A stretch of DNA of 64,000 nt from Paenibacillus radicis (ex Gao et al. 2016) (GCF_014641555.1 NZ_BMHY01000005.1:461272-525271), one strand, 5' to 3'. Positions 26,862-36,266 are shown, counted from the first letter of the stretch. Translations and numbers: made by a program. Notes: generated by a model from the letters alone, not told the origin.

Positions 26862-27616
26862 TCGAAGCGAAGCATTTATCCAAAAGCTATGGGGGCAAAC
26901 CTGTCGTCGAGGGCGTATCCCTGCGCGTCGAGAAAGGTAAAATGACATCATTCATCGGCCCTAACGGCGCAGGCAAAAGCACGGTGCTGTCCATGATCAG
27001 CCGCTTGTTGGCGCAAGATAGCGGTGAGGTACTAATTGAAGGCAAGGAAATCGGCCAGTGGAAGAGCAATGAGCTCGCCCGGAAAATATCAATCCTCAAG
27101 CAATCCAACCATATCAACGTCCGGTTGACGGTGCGCGAGCTGGTCAGCTTCGGCCGATTCCCGTATTCCCAAGGGAAGCTGACCGCAGAAGATTGGAAGC
27201 ATGTTGATGAAGCAATCCGCTATATGGATATGCAGGACATGCAGGGCAAGTATCTGGACCAATTGAGCGGAGGGCAGAATCAACGTGCTTTTATAGCCAT
27301 GGTCATCGCTCAAAACACGGAGTATATCCTGCTGGATGAGCCGTTGAACAACTTGGATATGAAGCACTCGGTTCAAATTATGAAGGTGCTTCGCAGACTC
27401 GTCGATGAGCTGGGCAAAACGGTTGTACTCGTTATTCACGATATCAACTTTGCCTCCTGCTATTCGGATCATATTGTAGCGCTCAAGGAGGGCAAGGTGG
27501 TACGGGAAGGCAGCGTGGACGAGATGATTACGACCGAAGCGCTGAAGCAGATTTATGAGATGGATATTGCGATACAGAGCATTAACGGCAACCGGATTTG
27601 CGTTTATTTTACCTGA
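26858..27616 (+). CDS. yclP: petrobactin-type ABC transporter ATPase (YclP-like)
   Basis: A 252-residue cytoplasmic ATPase that powers the importer. Walker A is GPNGAGKST (residues 34-42), the signature is LSGGQNQRAFIAMVIAQ, Walker B is YILLDEPLNNLD and the switch histidine lies in VLVIHDINFASCYSDH. The length fits the FepC/FecE group. It starts within an ATGA overlap with yclO, and the binding-protein gene follows 56 nt later. Confidence 0.9.
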   Translation: MIEAKHLSKSYGGKPVVEGVSLRVEKGKMTSFIGPNGAGKSTVLSMISRLLAQDSGEVLIEGKEIGQWKSNELARKISILKQSNHINVRLTVRELVSFGRFPYSQGKLTAEDWKHVDEAIRYMDMQDMQGKYLDQLSGGQNQRAFIAMVIAQNTEYILLDEPLNNLDMKHSVQIMKVLRRLVDELGKTVVLVIHDINFASCYSDHIVALKEGKVVREGSVDEMITTEALKQIYEMDIAIQSINGNRICVYFT

Positions 27617-27672
27617 ACCGGAGCCTTCGCTCTTTATTAGTAAATACGTAAACGAAAAGGAGAATGATAGAG

Positions 27673-28677
27673 TTGAAAAAATCAATCGGAATAGTACTTA
27701 TGACTATTATGTTGGCTATGGTGGTAGCAGCGTGCGGGGCAAACGGCGATTCGAAAGGATCGAATGGGACTGGCGGAGCAAATAACGGCGGATCGAATTC
27801 GACGACGCCTCCGGCTGCAGAAGAAACAAAGGAACTGACGATCAAGCATAAGCTGGGCGAGACGAAAGTGGCGAAAAATCCGCAGAAGGTCGTTGTGTTC
27901 GACTTTGGCGTGCTGGATTCCCTCGATAAGCTGGGCGTAGAAGTAACAGGCGTACCGCAAGCGAGCATTCCGCCGTACTTGTCCAAATATGCAGACGCGA
28001 AATATGAAAATGTCGGCAGTCTCAAAGAGCCTGACTTCGAAAAGCTGAGCGCGATTAAACCTGACCTCATTATTATTTCGGGTCGTCAGTCGGATGCTTA
28101 CGATGAGCTGACCAAGCTGGGACCAACGATTTTCCTTGGCGTAGATACCGCAAAATATATGGAATCTTACACGGAAAATGCGAAGACGCTGGGTACGATT
28201 TTTGGCAAAGAAGCAGAAGTGGAAGCCGAGCTTGCCAGCGTGACAGAGCAAATTAAAGCGTTGAACGAAAAAGTAACGGCTGCCGGCGATAAAAAAGCGC
28301 TGATCCTTTTAACGAATGAAGGCGCGATTAGCGCTTATGGAGCGGGCTCCCGTTTCGGTATTATCCATGACGTATTTGGCTTTAAGCCGGCAGACGACGG
28401 TATTAAAGTAACGACGCATGGCGACACCGTGAGCTTCGAATATGTGGCGGAGAAAAATCCGGATTATCTGTTCGTTGTAGATCGCGATGCAGCAGTGAGC
28501 AAGGAAAGCGGCGAGTCGGGTTCGAAAGCGTTGATTGAAAATGCGCTGGTCAAAAATACGAACGCATTTAAAGAAGGAAATATCGTCTATCTTGATCCGA
28601 ATTTCTGGTACTTGTCCGGCGGCGGATTGATCTCTGTAGCGGAAATGGTGAAAGAAGTTGCGGCTGCGATGAAGTAA
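27673..28677 (+). CDS. yclQ: petrobactin-type siderophore-binding lipoprotein (YclQ-like)
   Basis: A 334-residue lipoprotein with signal peptide and lipobox VVAAC (C21), then a Gly/Ser/Asn linker. The binding fold shows KVVVFDFGVLDSLDKLGVEVTGVP, VGSLKEPDFEKLSAIKPDLIIISGRQSDAY and GVDTAKYMES, strongly YclQ-like. It captures ferric petrobactin or a related catecholate and hands it to YclNO. The TTG at 27673 has AAAAGGAG 10 bases upstream; an ATG at 27664 is only one base from that site. Confidence 0.88.
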   Translation: MKKSIGIVLMTIMLAMVVAACGANGDSKGSNGTGGANNGGSNSTTPPAAEETKELTIKHKLGETKVAKNPQKVVVFDFGVLDSLDKLGVEVTGVPQASIPPYLSKYADAKYENVGSLKEPDFEKLSAIKPDLIIISGRQSDAYDELTKLGPTIFLGVDTAKYMESYTENAKTLGTIFGKEAEVEAELASVTEQIKALNEKVTAAGDKKALILLTNEGAISAYGAGSRFGIIHDVFGFKPADDGIKVTTHGDTVSFEYVAEKNPDYLFVVDRDAAVSKESGESGSKALIENALVKNTNAFKEGNIVYLDPNFWYLSGGGLISVAEMVKEVAAAMK

Positions 28678-28692
28678 TAGCCAGACACTCTC

Positions 28693-28744
28693 AAAAGCAC
28701 GGTCTTTTAGTACAGCAAACGCTGTCAGAAGGCTGTGCTTTTTT
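28693..28744 (+). terminator. terminator of the yclNOPQ operon
   Basis: AAAAGCAC at 28693-28700 pairs with GTGCTTTT at 28735-28742, extended by TTTT, just after the yclQ stop codon. Confidence 0.75.
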
Positions 28745-28809
28745 GGATGAAGATAGTAGAATAAGGGGAAGCAAACCATATCCATAATGAATGGGGGCGT
28801 ACATGACGG

Positions 28810-30138
28810 ATGTTCCGCAACAACCGGACACGTTGGCCGATCGCAATTGTAGCAGTGCTAGCTTTCGTTTTATTGAACGGGTGCATGGAGCGTGAGGCGG
28901 AAACGGTTGCTTCTGAAGAAAGCGGAGTTACATTAAGGATAATTCAAAGTTTAACGAATGAGCCGCGTACGGAGGCGCTGCGGAATTTACTGGATCGCTT
29001 TGAGGAGCTGAATCCTGCGATTAAAGTCGAGCTGCTCTCTCCAGGCAATTCGGTTGCGGACGAGCGGATTGCGTATGCGCTCCGCGACCGGGTAGGCATC
29101 GATGTCGTTGAAGTAAGAGACCAGACACTCGTCCCGTTAGTTGAACAGAAATTGATACTTAACTTGACGGCATATGCGGATAATTGGAAGGATTATGCGG
29201 GGTTGAGTGAGGACGCTAAGCATTTTGCCTCCGAATGGGATGGAGCCGTCTACTATATTCCGAACGGGCTGTACCGCAATCAGCTCTATTACCGCAAGGA
29301 CAGATTTGATGAAAAAGCGCTGCAGGTACCGGAGACTTGGGAGGAGCTCTACTATACGGGCAAGCTTCTGACCGATCCGGCGAAAGGAGAGTACGGTCTT
29401 GCTTTTCGCGGGGAAGAAGGCCCGGATCGTCTATTGACGCAGCTTATTCAGGATTATAACGGCGATCAAGTGGACGCACTGGACAGCATGTACAAGCGTA
29501 ATCGCTCCACCATATTTAATGGAAACGGCGCGCTTAATGGTGCTTTCATGTATAAGCAGCTTTACGATGAACTCTCCCCGCCGCAATCGGTGGAATGGAG
29601 CTTTACCGATCAGGCTGATGCATTTGCGAACGGTTCGGTGTCGATGATGATTGCCGACGCAGGAGCAATTGCTCTGCTGAAGGGGAAGATGGATCCGGAC
29701 AGCTGGGCGACAGCGCCGCTGCCTGTCGGGCCGGCAGGAATATCCCACTATGCGGTCAGAGGCGCAGGCTGGGGGATTACTTCCTATTCTTCACATATTA
29801 AGGAAGCATGGTCGCTAATCGAGTTTCTATCTTCGCCTGCTATTAATGAAGAGTTTGGTGAACAGATCGGAGTTATACCGATTTATCCGCGTGATGCGTC
29901 TTTTTTGCAATCGGGGCCATACGCCTCGTTCTGGATGATGGATCAAAACGAGGAGCAGTACGTCCGTACCCAGCCGCCTATTCATTATTACGATTACAGC
30001 GCCTTTTACAAGCTGGGCAAAGACCAGGCTCAGCGTTACTTAGATGGCGATATTACGGCGGAAGAGCTGCTTAAGGATCTGGACGAGTTCTGGCGCAAAG
30101 AGCGGAAGAATGCAAAGGCGCAAGCTTTTTCGCCATAG
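28810..30138 (+). CDS. orphan family 1 solute-binding lipoprotein
   Basis: A 442-residue extracellular lipoprotein of the sugar-binding (MalE/family 1) class. Signal peptide with lipobox LLNGC (C25), then VTLRIIQSLTNEPRTEALRNLLDRFEELNPAIKVELLSPGNS, the usual opening of these proteins, and the late GISHYAVRGAGWGITSYSSHIKEAWSLIEFLSSP. No permease or ATPase is encoded beside it, so it works with a transporter elsewhere or as a sensor partner. GGGGGC at 28794-28799 precedes the ATG at 28810. Gene order gives no clue to its ligand. Confidence 0.8.
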   Translation: MFRNNRTRWPIAIVAVLAFVLLNGCMEREAETVASEESGVTLRIIQSLTNEPRTEALRNLLDRFEELNPAIKVELLSPGNSVADERIAYALRDRVGIDVVEVRDQTLVPLVEQKLILNLTAYADNWKDYAGLSEDAKHFASEWDGAVYYIPNGLYRNQLYYRKDRFDEKALQVPETWEELYYTGKLLTDPAKGEYGLAFRGEEGPDRLLTQLIQDYNGDQVDALDSMYKRNRSTIFNGNGALNGAFMYKQLYDELSPPQSVEWSFTDQADAFANGSVSMMIADAGAIALLKGKMDPDSWATAPLPVGPAGISHYAVRGAGWGITSYSSHIKEAWSLIEFLSSPAINEEFGEQIGVIPIYPRDASFLQSGPYASFWMMDQNEEQYVRTQPPIHYYDYSAFYKLGKDQAQRYLDGDITAEELLKDLDEFWRKERKNAKAQAFSP

Positions 30139-30323
30139 TATGAACCGATTTGGAAATGGTTACGATTGGGTTAGGCGGGGTCGTTTAAACCGCTTTAAAT
30201 GTGTAAATGGAATTGAAATTGAAATTGTAATTGTAGGCAGCGACTTAAAGTGAAAGCAACTGTTTAAAAATGCTGCAACTAAAGTAATCTCTGTGGGTTG
30301 GATTGGAAATGGGGACAAGGATA

Positions 30324-31421
30324 ATGGCTGAAACGGGAAAAATCGCCGTGTTCTTCACGGGTGGAACAATCGGCAGTAAAAACAATAATGGAACCGTATC
30401 CGTTCACGAGAGCGGCACGTATGCTTTAATTGAAGCGTACGGAAGCCTTCCGAACAAGCGGGATGTCCAGTTTGAGACGGCTCAGCCACTCAATGTACTG
30501 AGTGAGAACTTGGTGCCGGATGACTGGAATGTGCTGATGGAAGCGCTGGATGGTATCGATAAAACGGAGTATGCAGGTATTATCGTGACGCACGGCTCTG
30601 ATACGCTCGCTTATTCAGCAGCTATGCTAAGTTACTTATGCTGCGATACGCCGGTGCCGATCGTGCTAGTGGCTGCCAATTATCATCTTGAAGATGAGCG
30701 AAGCAATGGGGTAAGCAATTTTGCTGCTGCGATCGACCTCATTATGAGTACGGATGGGGCACCAGGCGTATTTGTCGTATACCGCAATGACCGCAACGAA
30801 TCGCTCGTTTACTTGGGCACGCGAATTACACAATGCGAGTCGTTTACCGATCAGTTCGGGAGTCCCTATGATCTGCCCTATGGACGAGTGGAGCAGGGCC
30901 GCTTTATTACTGAGGCGCATCCAGACAACCCGACGATGGAGGCATTGCGCGCTCGTGAGCGTTCCTATTCTCCATGGGGCAAGCGGGGCAGCGGCAAGCG
31001 AGTAGAATCCGGCCTGCTCTATATTAAGCCGTTCACGGGTATCGATTATTCGTTCTATGACTTTAGCCGCCGCAAGCCGAAGGCGGTGCTGCATGATCTG
31101 TACCATTCCGGTACGGCAAGCGCAAATGCGCCAGGCAATCATTCGCTGCTCCAATTCGCCCAATATTGCTGGGAGCAGGGTGTAGATTTGTATCTTTGCC
31201 CGTTGAAGGATCGTACGGAGGCGATGTACACTTCTTCAGTCAGCCTGATGGAAGCGGGTGTCGTATTTATCGACAACCTCTCCGTCGAAGCAGCGCTTAC
31301 GAAGCTGACGCTGGCCTACTCTTTATTTGACAGCAAAGAGGATATCGAATCCTTTATGTGGAATACAGAATTGTTTTATGAGCGACTCAAACCAGATAAA
31401 AAAGGAGCGGATAGAAAATGA
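30324..31421 (+). CDS. asparaginase/glutaminase-family amidohydrolase
   Basis: A 365-residue protein with the two asparaginase signatures: IAVFFTGGTIGSK near the start (T12 the likely nucleophile) and VTHGSDTLAYSAAML at T89-T94. It would hydrolyse asparagine or a related amide in the cytoplasm, since there is no signal peptide. It is a divergent member, with a longer C-terminal part than classical L-asparaginases, so exact substrate is unsure. The ATG at 30324 is preceded by ACAAGG; upstream in-frame TTG (30303) and ATG (30309) starts are possible. It overlaps the peroxiredoxin gene by 4 nt. The 185-bp spacer before it holds nothing I can assign. Confidence 0.78.
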   Translation: MAETGKIAVFFTGGTIGSKNNNGTVSVHESGTYALIEAYGSLPNKRDVQFETAQPLNVLSENLVPDDWNVLMEALDGIDKTEYAGIIVTHGSDTLAYSAAMLSYLCCDTPVPIVLVAANYHLEDERSNGVSNFAAAIDLIMSTDGAPGVFVVYRNDRNESLVYLGTRITQCESFTDQFGSPYDLPYGRVEQGRFITEAHPDNPTMEALRARERSYSPWGKRGSGKRVESGLLYIKPFTGIDYSFYDFSRRKPKAVLHDLYHSGTASANAPGNHSLLQFAQYCWEQGVDLYLCPLKDRTEAMYTSSVSLMEAGVVFIDNLSVEAALTKLTLAYSLFDSKEDIESFMWNTELFYERLKPDKKGADRK

Positions 31422-31885
31422 CGCAAGTGCAAATCGGCCAAGAGGTACCTGACTTCACGCTGCCGGCCTCGACGGGCCAAGCCGTATCGCTGAAGGATTA
31501 CAGAGGGAAAAAGCGCGTCATCTATTTTTATCCGAAAGATATGACGCCGGGCTGTACGACGGAATCTTGCGATTTCCGCGATTACAACGGCCAATTCGAG
31601 ACGTATAACACTGCAGTCATCGGTATTAGCCCTGATGATCTCGCATCCCATGATGAATTCATTGCGAAGCATGAGCTGCCTTTCCCGCTGCTGTCGGATA
31701 CGGAACATGAGGTGTCGGAGCTGTTCGGCGTTTGGAAGCTGCGGAGCTGGAACGGTACCGAGTTTATGGGCATCGAACGGTCGACTTTCCTGATTGACGA
31801 GAACGGCGTGCTGGCGAAGGAATGGCGCGTAGTCAACGTGGATGGCCATGTACAGGAAGTGCTGGAGGCGGCCAAGCAAGGTTAA
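31418..31885 (+). CDS. bcp: thioredoxin-dependent thiol peroxidase (Bcp/PrxQ)
   Basis: A 155-residue peroxiredoxin that reduces hydrogen peroxide and organic peroxides with electrons from thioredoxin. The active site reads FYPKDMTPGCTTESCDFRD: C46 is peroxidatic and C51 resolving, the typical five-residue spacing of the PrxQ type. Full length, with the usual thioredoxin fold to LEAAKQG. The ATG overlaps the asparaginase stop by 4 nt, so the two are translationally coupled. Confidence 0.92.
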   Translation: MTQVQIGQEVPDFTLPASTGQAVSLKDYRGKKRVIYFYPKDMTPGCTTESCDFRDYNGQFETYNTAVIGISPDDLASHDEFIAKHELPFPLLSDTEHEVSELFGVWKLRSWNGTEFMGIERSTFLIDENGVLAKEWRVVNVDGHVQEVLEAAKQG

Positions 31886-31927
31886 GGTTGTTAAAGGAGA
31901 GAGGAGTTGTGTGACTTCCCCCGGTGA

Positions 31928-31970
31928 GAGAGGCTTCGAACGGCTTATGCCGCTTCGGGGCCTCTTTTTG
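31928..31970 (+). terminator. terminator after bcp
   Basis: GAGAGGC and CGAACGGC pair with GCCGCTTCG and GCCTC around the loop TTAT, then TTTTTG. Confidence 0.8.
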
Positions 31971-32029
31971 TTGTATGGAGCTCACGCCACGCCAGTCGGC
32001 CGGTGTCCTTGAGCAGCTCGTTGTTGCTT

Positions 32030-32627
32030 TAAGACCCTGTGAGGGTCTTAAAGCATCGTATTTGCCCTGCCGGGAGCCCGATAAGACCCTTGCAGGGTCT
32101 TAACGAGTGGAAACGCTGGCCAAACAGGAAGAAAAAGAAGTCCATTATTAGGCATAAGACCCTTGGAGGGTCTTAAAGCGTTGCATTTGCCCTGCCGGGA
32201 GCCGATTAAGACCCTCGCAGGGTCTTAATGATTGGAAATGCAGCCAAACGGGAAGCAAAAGCAGTCCATTATTAGGCATAAGACCCTCGGAGGGTCTTAA
32301 CGCGTTGCATTTGCTCTGACCGGGGCCCGATAAGACCCTCGCAGGGTCTTAACGAGTTGAAATGCAGGCCAAACGAGAAGCAAAAGCAGTCCATTATTAG
32401 GCATAAGACCCTTGGAGGGTCTTAACGCGTTGCATTTGCTCTGCCGGGAGCCGATTAAGACCCTCGCAGGGTCTTAACGAGTGGAGAACAAGCCAAACGG
32501 GAAGCAAAAGCAGTCCATTATTAAGCATAAGACCCTCAGAGGGTCTTAAAGCGTTGCATTTGCTCTGCCGGGAGGCCGTTAAGGCCCTCGCAGGGTCTTA
32601 ACGAGTGGAAAACAAGCCAAACGGGCG
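32030..32627. repeat. five tandem 124-125 bp units, each with two 21-bp palindromes
   Basis: Unit starts lie at 32030, 32155, 32279, 32404 and 32528. Each unit has a first palindrome (TAAGACCCTNNGAGGGTCTTA type), a stretch GCGTTGCATTTGCTCTGCCGG, a second palindrome (AAGACCCTCGCAGGGTCTT core), then GCCAAACGGGAAGCAAAAG and TCCATTATTA. That gives ten palindromes in about 600 bp. Variation is by single bases between units, including one in a palindrome arm of unit 5 (AAGGCCCT). No reading frame is supported. The remaining spacer to 32939 holds only a GGGCGGC..GCCGCCC hairpin at 32677-32700. Confidence 0.92.
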
Positions 32628-32676
32628 GAGCCGACGGCCAAGAGTCTTCCTCCACGCAGGACTAACGCAGATGCTT

Positions 32677-32700
32677 GGGCGGCAATAGAAATAGCCGCCC
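32677..32700. repeat. GC-rich hairpin
   Basis: GGGCGGC and GCCGCCC flank a 10-base AT-rich loop. There is no T-run after it, so it is probably not a terminator. Role unknown. Confidence 0.45.
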
Positions 32701-32939
32701 GTCCAATAGCGCTGCCGGACATTCCATAGCCGCGCAATTACCGGTCCAGGCCGCCAAATTGGACGGCTTAGCCACTCCGCGCTAAGAAATCGGCAAATCG
32801 GTTAACTTTGGCATGAAAACTTTACGTTTTCCTCGTACAGCTGGAGCGCGATCTGGTTTACAATCATAACCATTCGATCCATTGAAAACGGATTCACAAT
32901 TCGTTGGATAGCTCCGAACGGCAGGAGGAGAAGAAAGCT

Positions 32940-35807
32940 ATGTCTAAAAAATTGCTGATTATGCTCATGCTTACCCTTTGTATCACCCACTTAGGTGTCA
33001 TGCCTGTCTCAGCCGCCCAGACGGCGCCGGAATGGAAGCTGATTGAATCGGCTTATGAGACGGCTGATACGTTTGTTGCCGCCTATTCCGTCCGTGATTT
33101 TGGTGCGCTCGGAGACGGAGAAACCGATGTGACGGCGATATTCCAGCAATTGCTTGATGAGCTTGGAAAAATCGGCGGAGGCACATTGTTTGTACCCGAA
33201 GGCAAATACGCCATTAAAGGCAGCTTGCTCATTCCGAAGGGCGTCACGCTTCGCGGCGAGTGGAGTAAGCCCGTCAGAGGGCAACAGGTGAAAGGTACAA
33301 TCCTGATGGCTTACGGGGGAAGAGGCGACGAGAATGCGGCCCCGCTCGTAACGATGGAGCCTTCCTCGGCCATACGCGACTTGTCCATCTGGTATCCGGA
33401 ACAATTGCCGGATCAAATTACGCCTTATCCCCCGGCAATCGTATTCGGCAAGCCGAATTATTTCGGGAATGACTTTTGCAACGCTAAAAATATTACCTTC
33501 GTCAACGCATATACCGGGCTTATGTTTTCCCGAGAAAATGGCGGTTCCAGCCCCGTTCTGAACGGGCTGTATGGAACGCCGCTGTCGCGGGGCGTCGAAA
33601 TTGACAATATCGCCGATGTTGGGCGCATCGAATGGATTGATTTCTCTCCGGATTATTGGTCGGGGTCGGGTTTGCCGAATGCGCCTGCCGCGGGCAGCGC
33701 GTACGAGCAATGGATCTATGAGAATGGAACGGGTATTGTAATGCGCCGCAACGATTGGTCCTATACTGGCTATATTACGATTGACGGCTATAATAAAGGC
33801 TTTCATCTGGGGCCTTCGATTGCGAGTCCCGGCAGCATTCCGAACGGACATAACTATGAGCTTACTTTTACCGGTAATAAAACAGCCATATACGCGGAAA
33901 CGGTGAGCGGGGACGGCGTTATGTTTACCCGCATCCATATTCAGGACAGCGAGACCGGCATTGCGGTAGGTGCTGCGACTTCCGGCGTGCTGCAATTGAA
34001 CGGAAGCGACATTAACGCTTCGCTTCATGCGATATCCGTTGATCCAACCTCTGAAACGAAGCTGATTGTGCAGCAAAGCACGGTTGCCGGGGGCGATGTA
34101 ACGGTTGCCGGTGGCACACTCATGGCTTCCGATTCCGATTTCAATAACGCTGCACCGCAAATCCGCATCACGGATAACGCCAGAGCGATTCTAACCGGCA
34201 ACCGTTTTAGCGGAACACCGGAAATTACGGACACGTCGAAATTCATTTCGACCATCGATCATGCGGCGGTCAACATGGCAAAGCTGCCCGTGTTCCCAGA
34301 CGCTGTGCCGGAAACGCATAAACCGGCGAGGATGGCGTTGTATGTAGTGACGGAAGCGCCATTCCGGGCGAAAAATGATGGCAAGACCGACAATACGGCC
34401 GCGATACAAGCGGCATTGAATAAGGCCGCCCTAGAAGGCGGAGGTGTTGTCTTCCTTCCGCCTGGCAAGTACAAGGTGCTGGGGCATTTGACGGTACCAA
34501 CTGGAGTGGAGCTAAAAGGTTCCGTCGACAACAGCACTGTACCAACTGGTCCCGGAAGTGTGCTGGAAGCATACGCCGACCGGAACAATCCGAAAGGAGA
34601 ACCGTTCTTGAAGCTGTCTGAAGGAAGCGGTGTAAGAGGGATTACGATCAATTATCCCGAGCAGCTTGCTTCCCAGCTGCCTAACATAGCCTCATATCCT
34701 TATGCCATACAGGCAGCAGGAAAAGACGTCTATATCGTTAATGTGGGTCTGCGCGCTGTCTATAACGGCGTCGACCTATTCACGCATAAAGCCGACAATC
34801 ATTATATCGATTATGTAACCGGTCATGTTTTTAAGAATGCCATTAAGGTTGGCGGCGGCAGCGAAGGCGGCAAGATCTATAACATGCATTTCAATCAGAT
34901 CGTCTATGCGGCTGGCTCGGAATCCAAGTTTGGGGAATGGGCGAATGCCCCGTCAATGGACAATAATAAACCCGTGTACGAATATGGCTATAACCAGTTG
35001 GACTTTATGATATTGGGAGATGTGAAGGGCGAGACGCTGTACAACAATTTTCATTATGGCTCGCGGAGCGGCATGCTGCTTGTGGAGGAGAACGGCAGAG
35101 GTCCAACCGGCATTAGTGTAGGCCTTGGTATTGATGGTGCCCAGAAAGGTCTTGTGTTCGAAAGCGCGGGCGAAGCGGGCTTTGATCTTATTAACTCGCA
35201 AATTGTCTCGATCAATGGCAGCGAGGAGGCGAGGTATGTAGAGACGGGTTCGGCATTCGCTTCCGAAATCCGTTTGTTCAGTGCCGATTTCTGGGGTGCC
35301 CCGACGTATGGCGTATCCGTAGGCAACGGTAATTTGAAGCTCCAAGCAGTTAATTTCCATAATTCGGGCGACTGGGGCTTTGCCCGGCTAATGGATGAAG
35401 GCAAGCTTTACTTGGATAACTCCGTAGTTGGATCCACCAAAGCGCTATTGAATGCCAAAGGCGAGCCGAAATTATTTGCCCAGTCCTCTATCATTAATTC
35501 CATCGGCACTTATTTGAAGGAAATGGGACTGTGGAAAAACAATCAGACGCAAAACGCCTATGCGAAGCCTGCCCAGAGTGAAACAAAGCCGACACCGGCA
35601 GCTGAAGAGAAGGAGGCAGAGACCGCAGCTCCTACGGAAGCACCGGCTCAGACCACTTCGGGTACCTCAGGCTGGAATTGGATTTACACCGGAATTGGCC
35701 TGTTAGTTGTGCTGGCGGCAGTTAGCTTCGTGCTTATTCGCCGATATCGGGCATCCGATAGACGGACCCATAACTCCGCCGGGCCAAAAGGCAAAGAGAT
35801 GAAATAG
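32940..35807 (+). CDS. membrane-anchored double beta-helix protein (pectate-lyase superfamily)
   Basis: A 955-residue secreted protein with a signal peptide (MSKKLLIMLMLTLCITHLG..VSA-A). It has two tandem right-handed beta-helix regions, each opening with the Pectate_lyase_3 motif: FGALGDGETDVTAIFQQLLDELGKIGGGTLFVPEGKY, and later AKNDGKTDNTAAIQAALNKAALEGGGVVFLPPGKY. A Glu/Ala/Pro/Thr-rich linker leads to one C-terminal membrane helix (WIYTGIGLLVVLAAVSFVLIRR) and a basic tail, so it is anchored facing outward. AGGAGGAG at 32923-32930 supports the ATG at 32940. Likely a polysaccharide-acting or -binding surface protein; catalytic residues cannot be assigned from sequence alone. Confidence 0.8.
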   Translation: MSKKLLIMLMLTLCITHLGVMPVSAAQTAPEWKLIESAYETADTFVAAYSVRDFGALGDGETDVTAIFQQLLDELGKIGGGTLFVPEGKYAIKGSLLIPKGVTLRGEWSKPVRGQQVKGTILMAYGGRGDENAAPLVTMEPSSAIRDLSIWYPEQLPDQITPYPPAIVFGKPNYFGNDFCNAKNITFVNAYTGLMFSRENGGSSPVLNGLYGTPLSRGVEIDNIADVGRIEWIDFSPDYWSGSGLPNAPAAGSAYEQWIYENGTGIVMRRNDWSYTGYITIDGYNKGFHLGPSIASPGSIPNGHNYELTFTGNKTAIYAETVSGDGVMFTRIHIQDSETGIAVGAATSGVLQLNGSDINASLHAISVDPTSETKLIVQQSTVAGGDVTVAGGTLMASDSDFNNAAPQIRITDNARAILTGNRFSGTPEITDTSKFISTIDHAAVNMAKLPVFPDAVPETHKPARMALYVVTEAPFRAKNDGKTDNTAAIQAALNKAALEGGGVVFLPPGKYKVLGHLTVPTGVELKGSVDNSTVPTGPGSVLEAYADRNNPKGEPFLKLSEGSGVRGITINYPEQLASQLPNIASYPYAIQAAGKDVYIVNVGLRAVYNGVDLFTHKADNHYIDYVTGHVFKNAIKVGGGSEGGKIYNMHFNQIVYAAGSESKFGEWANAPSMDNNKPVYEYGYNQLDFMILGDVKGETLYNNFHYGSRSGMLLVEENGRGPTGISVGLGIDGAQKGLVFESAGEAGFDLINSQIVSINGSEEARYVETGSAFASEIRLFSADFWGAPTYGVSVGNGNLKLQAVNFHNSGDWGFARLMDEGKLYLDNSVVGSTKALLNAKGEPKLFAQSSIINSIGTYLKEMGLWKNNQTQNAYAKPAQSETKPTPAAEEKEAETAAPTEAPAQTTSGTSGWNWIYTGIGLLVVLAAVSFVLIRRYRASDRRTHNSAGPKGKEMK

Positions 35808-35831
35808 CCGGTATTGCCACTAACTTTCGAT

Positions 35832-35865
35832 GCAGAAAAGCCGCTCCAAGGAGCGGCTTTTCTGC
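35832..35865. terminator. bidirectional terminator
   Basis: GCAGAAAAGCCGCTCC pairs with GAGCGGCTTTTCTGC over a short loop, between the convergent beta-helix and VOC genes. Confidence 0.85.
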
Positions 35866-35882
35866 ATAATAGTTCTCTATAA

Positions 35883-36266
35883 TTACCGCTGGAAAAACTC
35901 AATCCACTCGCGCTCCGGGCCATAGATAAAGAAGTAGCGATAACCGTTTGGCAGCGTCGTGATTTCGTTATCGATCAGTTCGGCTTCTGTTCCTTTAATA
36001 CGTTCAAATTCAGCTTCAACATCGTCGACGTGGATGGCGAAATGATGAACCGTGCCTTCCGGAGGCAGCTGATTGCTATACCCTTGAATCAGTTCGATTT
36101 CCGTTTCGTCCGTATTGCCAAAGCCTAAGAAAGCCAGCTGAATCACGCCGTTTGTATGTGTCAGTTGTCCCTTCAGTTCAAGTCCTACGATTTCTGTATA
36201 AAAGCGCAGCGATACTTCCAGATTCCGTACGGCTACGCCGACATGGTCGACTCTTTTTTTCGTCAT
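35883..36266 (-). CDS. VOC-family (glyoxalase/bleomycin-resistance fold) protein
   Basis: A 127-residue single-domain VOC protein made of two beta-alpha-beta-beta-beta repeats. The four expected metal ligands are visible: H8 (VDHVGVAV), E58 (IELIQG), H75 (HHFAIHV) and E123 (EWIEFF). This fits glyoxalase I-like lyases and methylmalonyl-CoA epimerase-like proteins; the substrate cannot be told apart by eye. GTAGGAGGAT lies upstream of the ATG. It is monocistronic and convergent with the beta-helix gene. Confidence 0.78.
   Translation of the reverse strand: MTKKRVDHVGVAVRNLEVSLRFYTEIVGLELKGQLTHTNGVIQLAFLGFGNTDETEIELIQGYSNQLPPEGTVHHFAIHVDDVEAEFERIKGTEAELIDNEITTLPNGYRYFFIYGPEREWIEFFQR

Noticed and set aside
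32030-32627. Possible CRISPR array
   Set aside because: Units are 124-125 bp and conserved along their whole length; there are no short repeats separated by unique spacers and no cas genes.
33009-34160. Long open frame opposite the beta-helix gene
   Set aside because: Antisense to a well-supported gene; Arg/Ile-rich composition without motifs.
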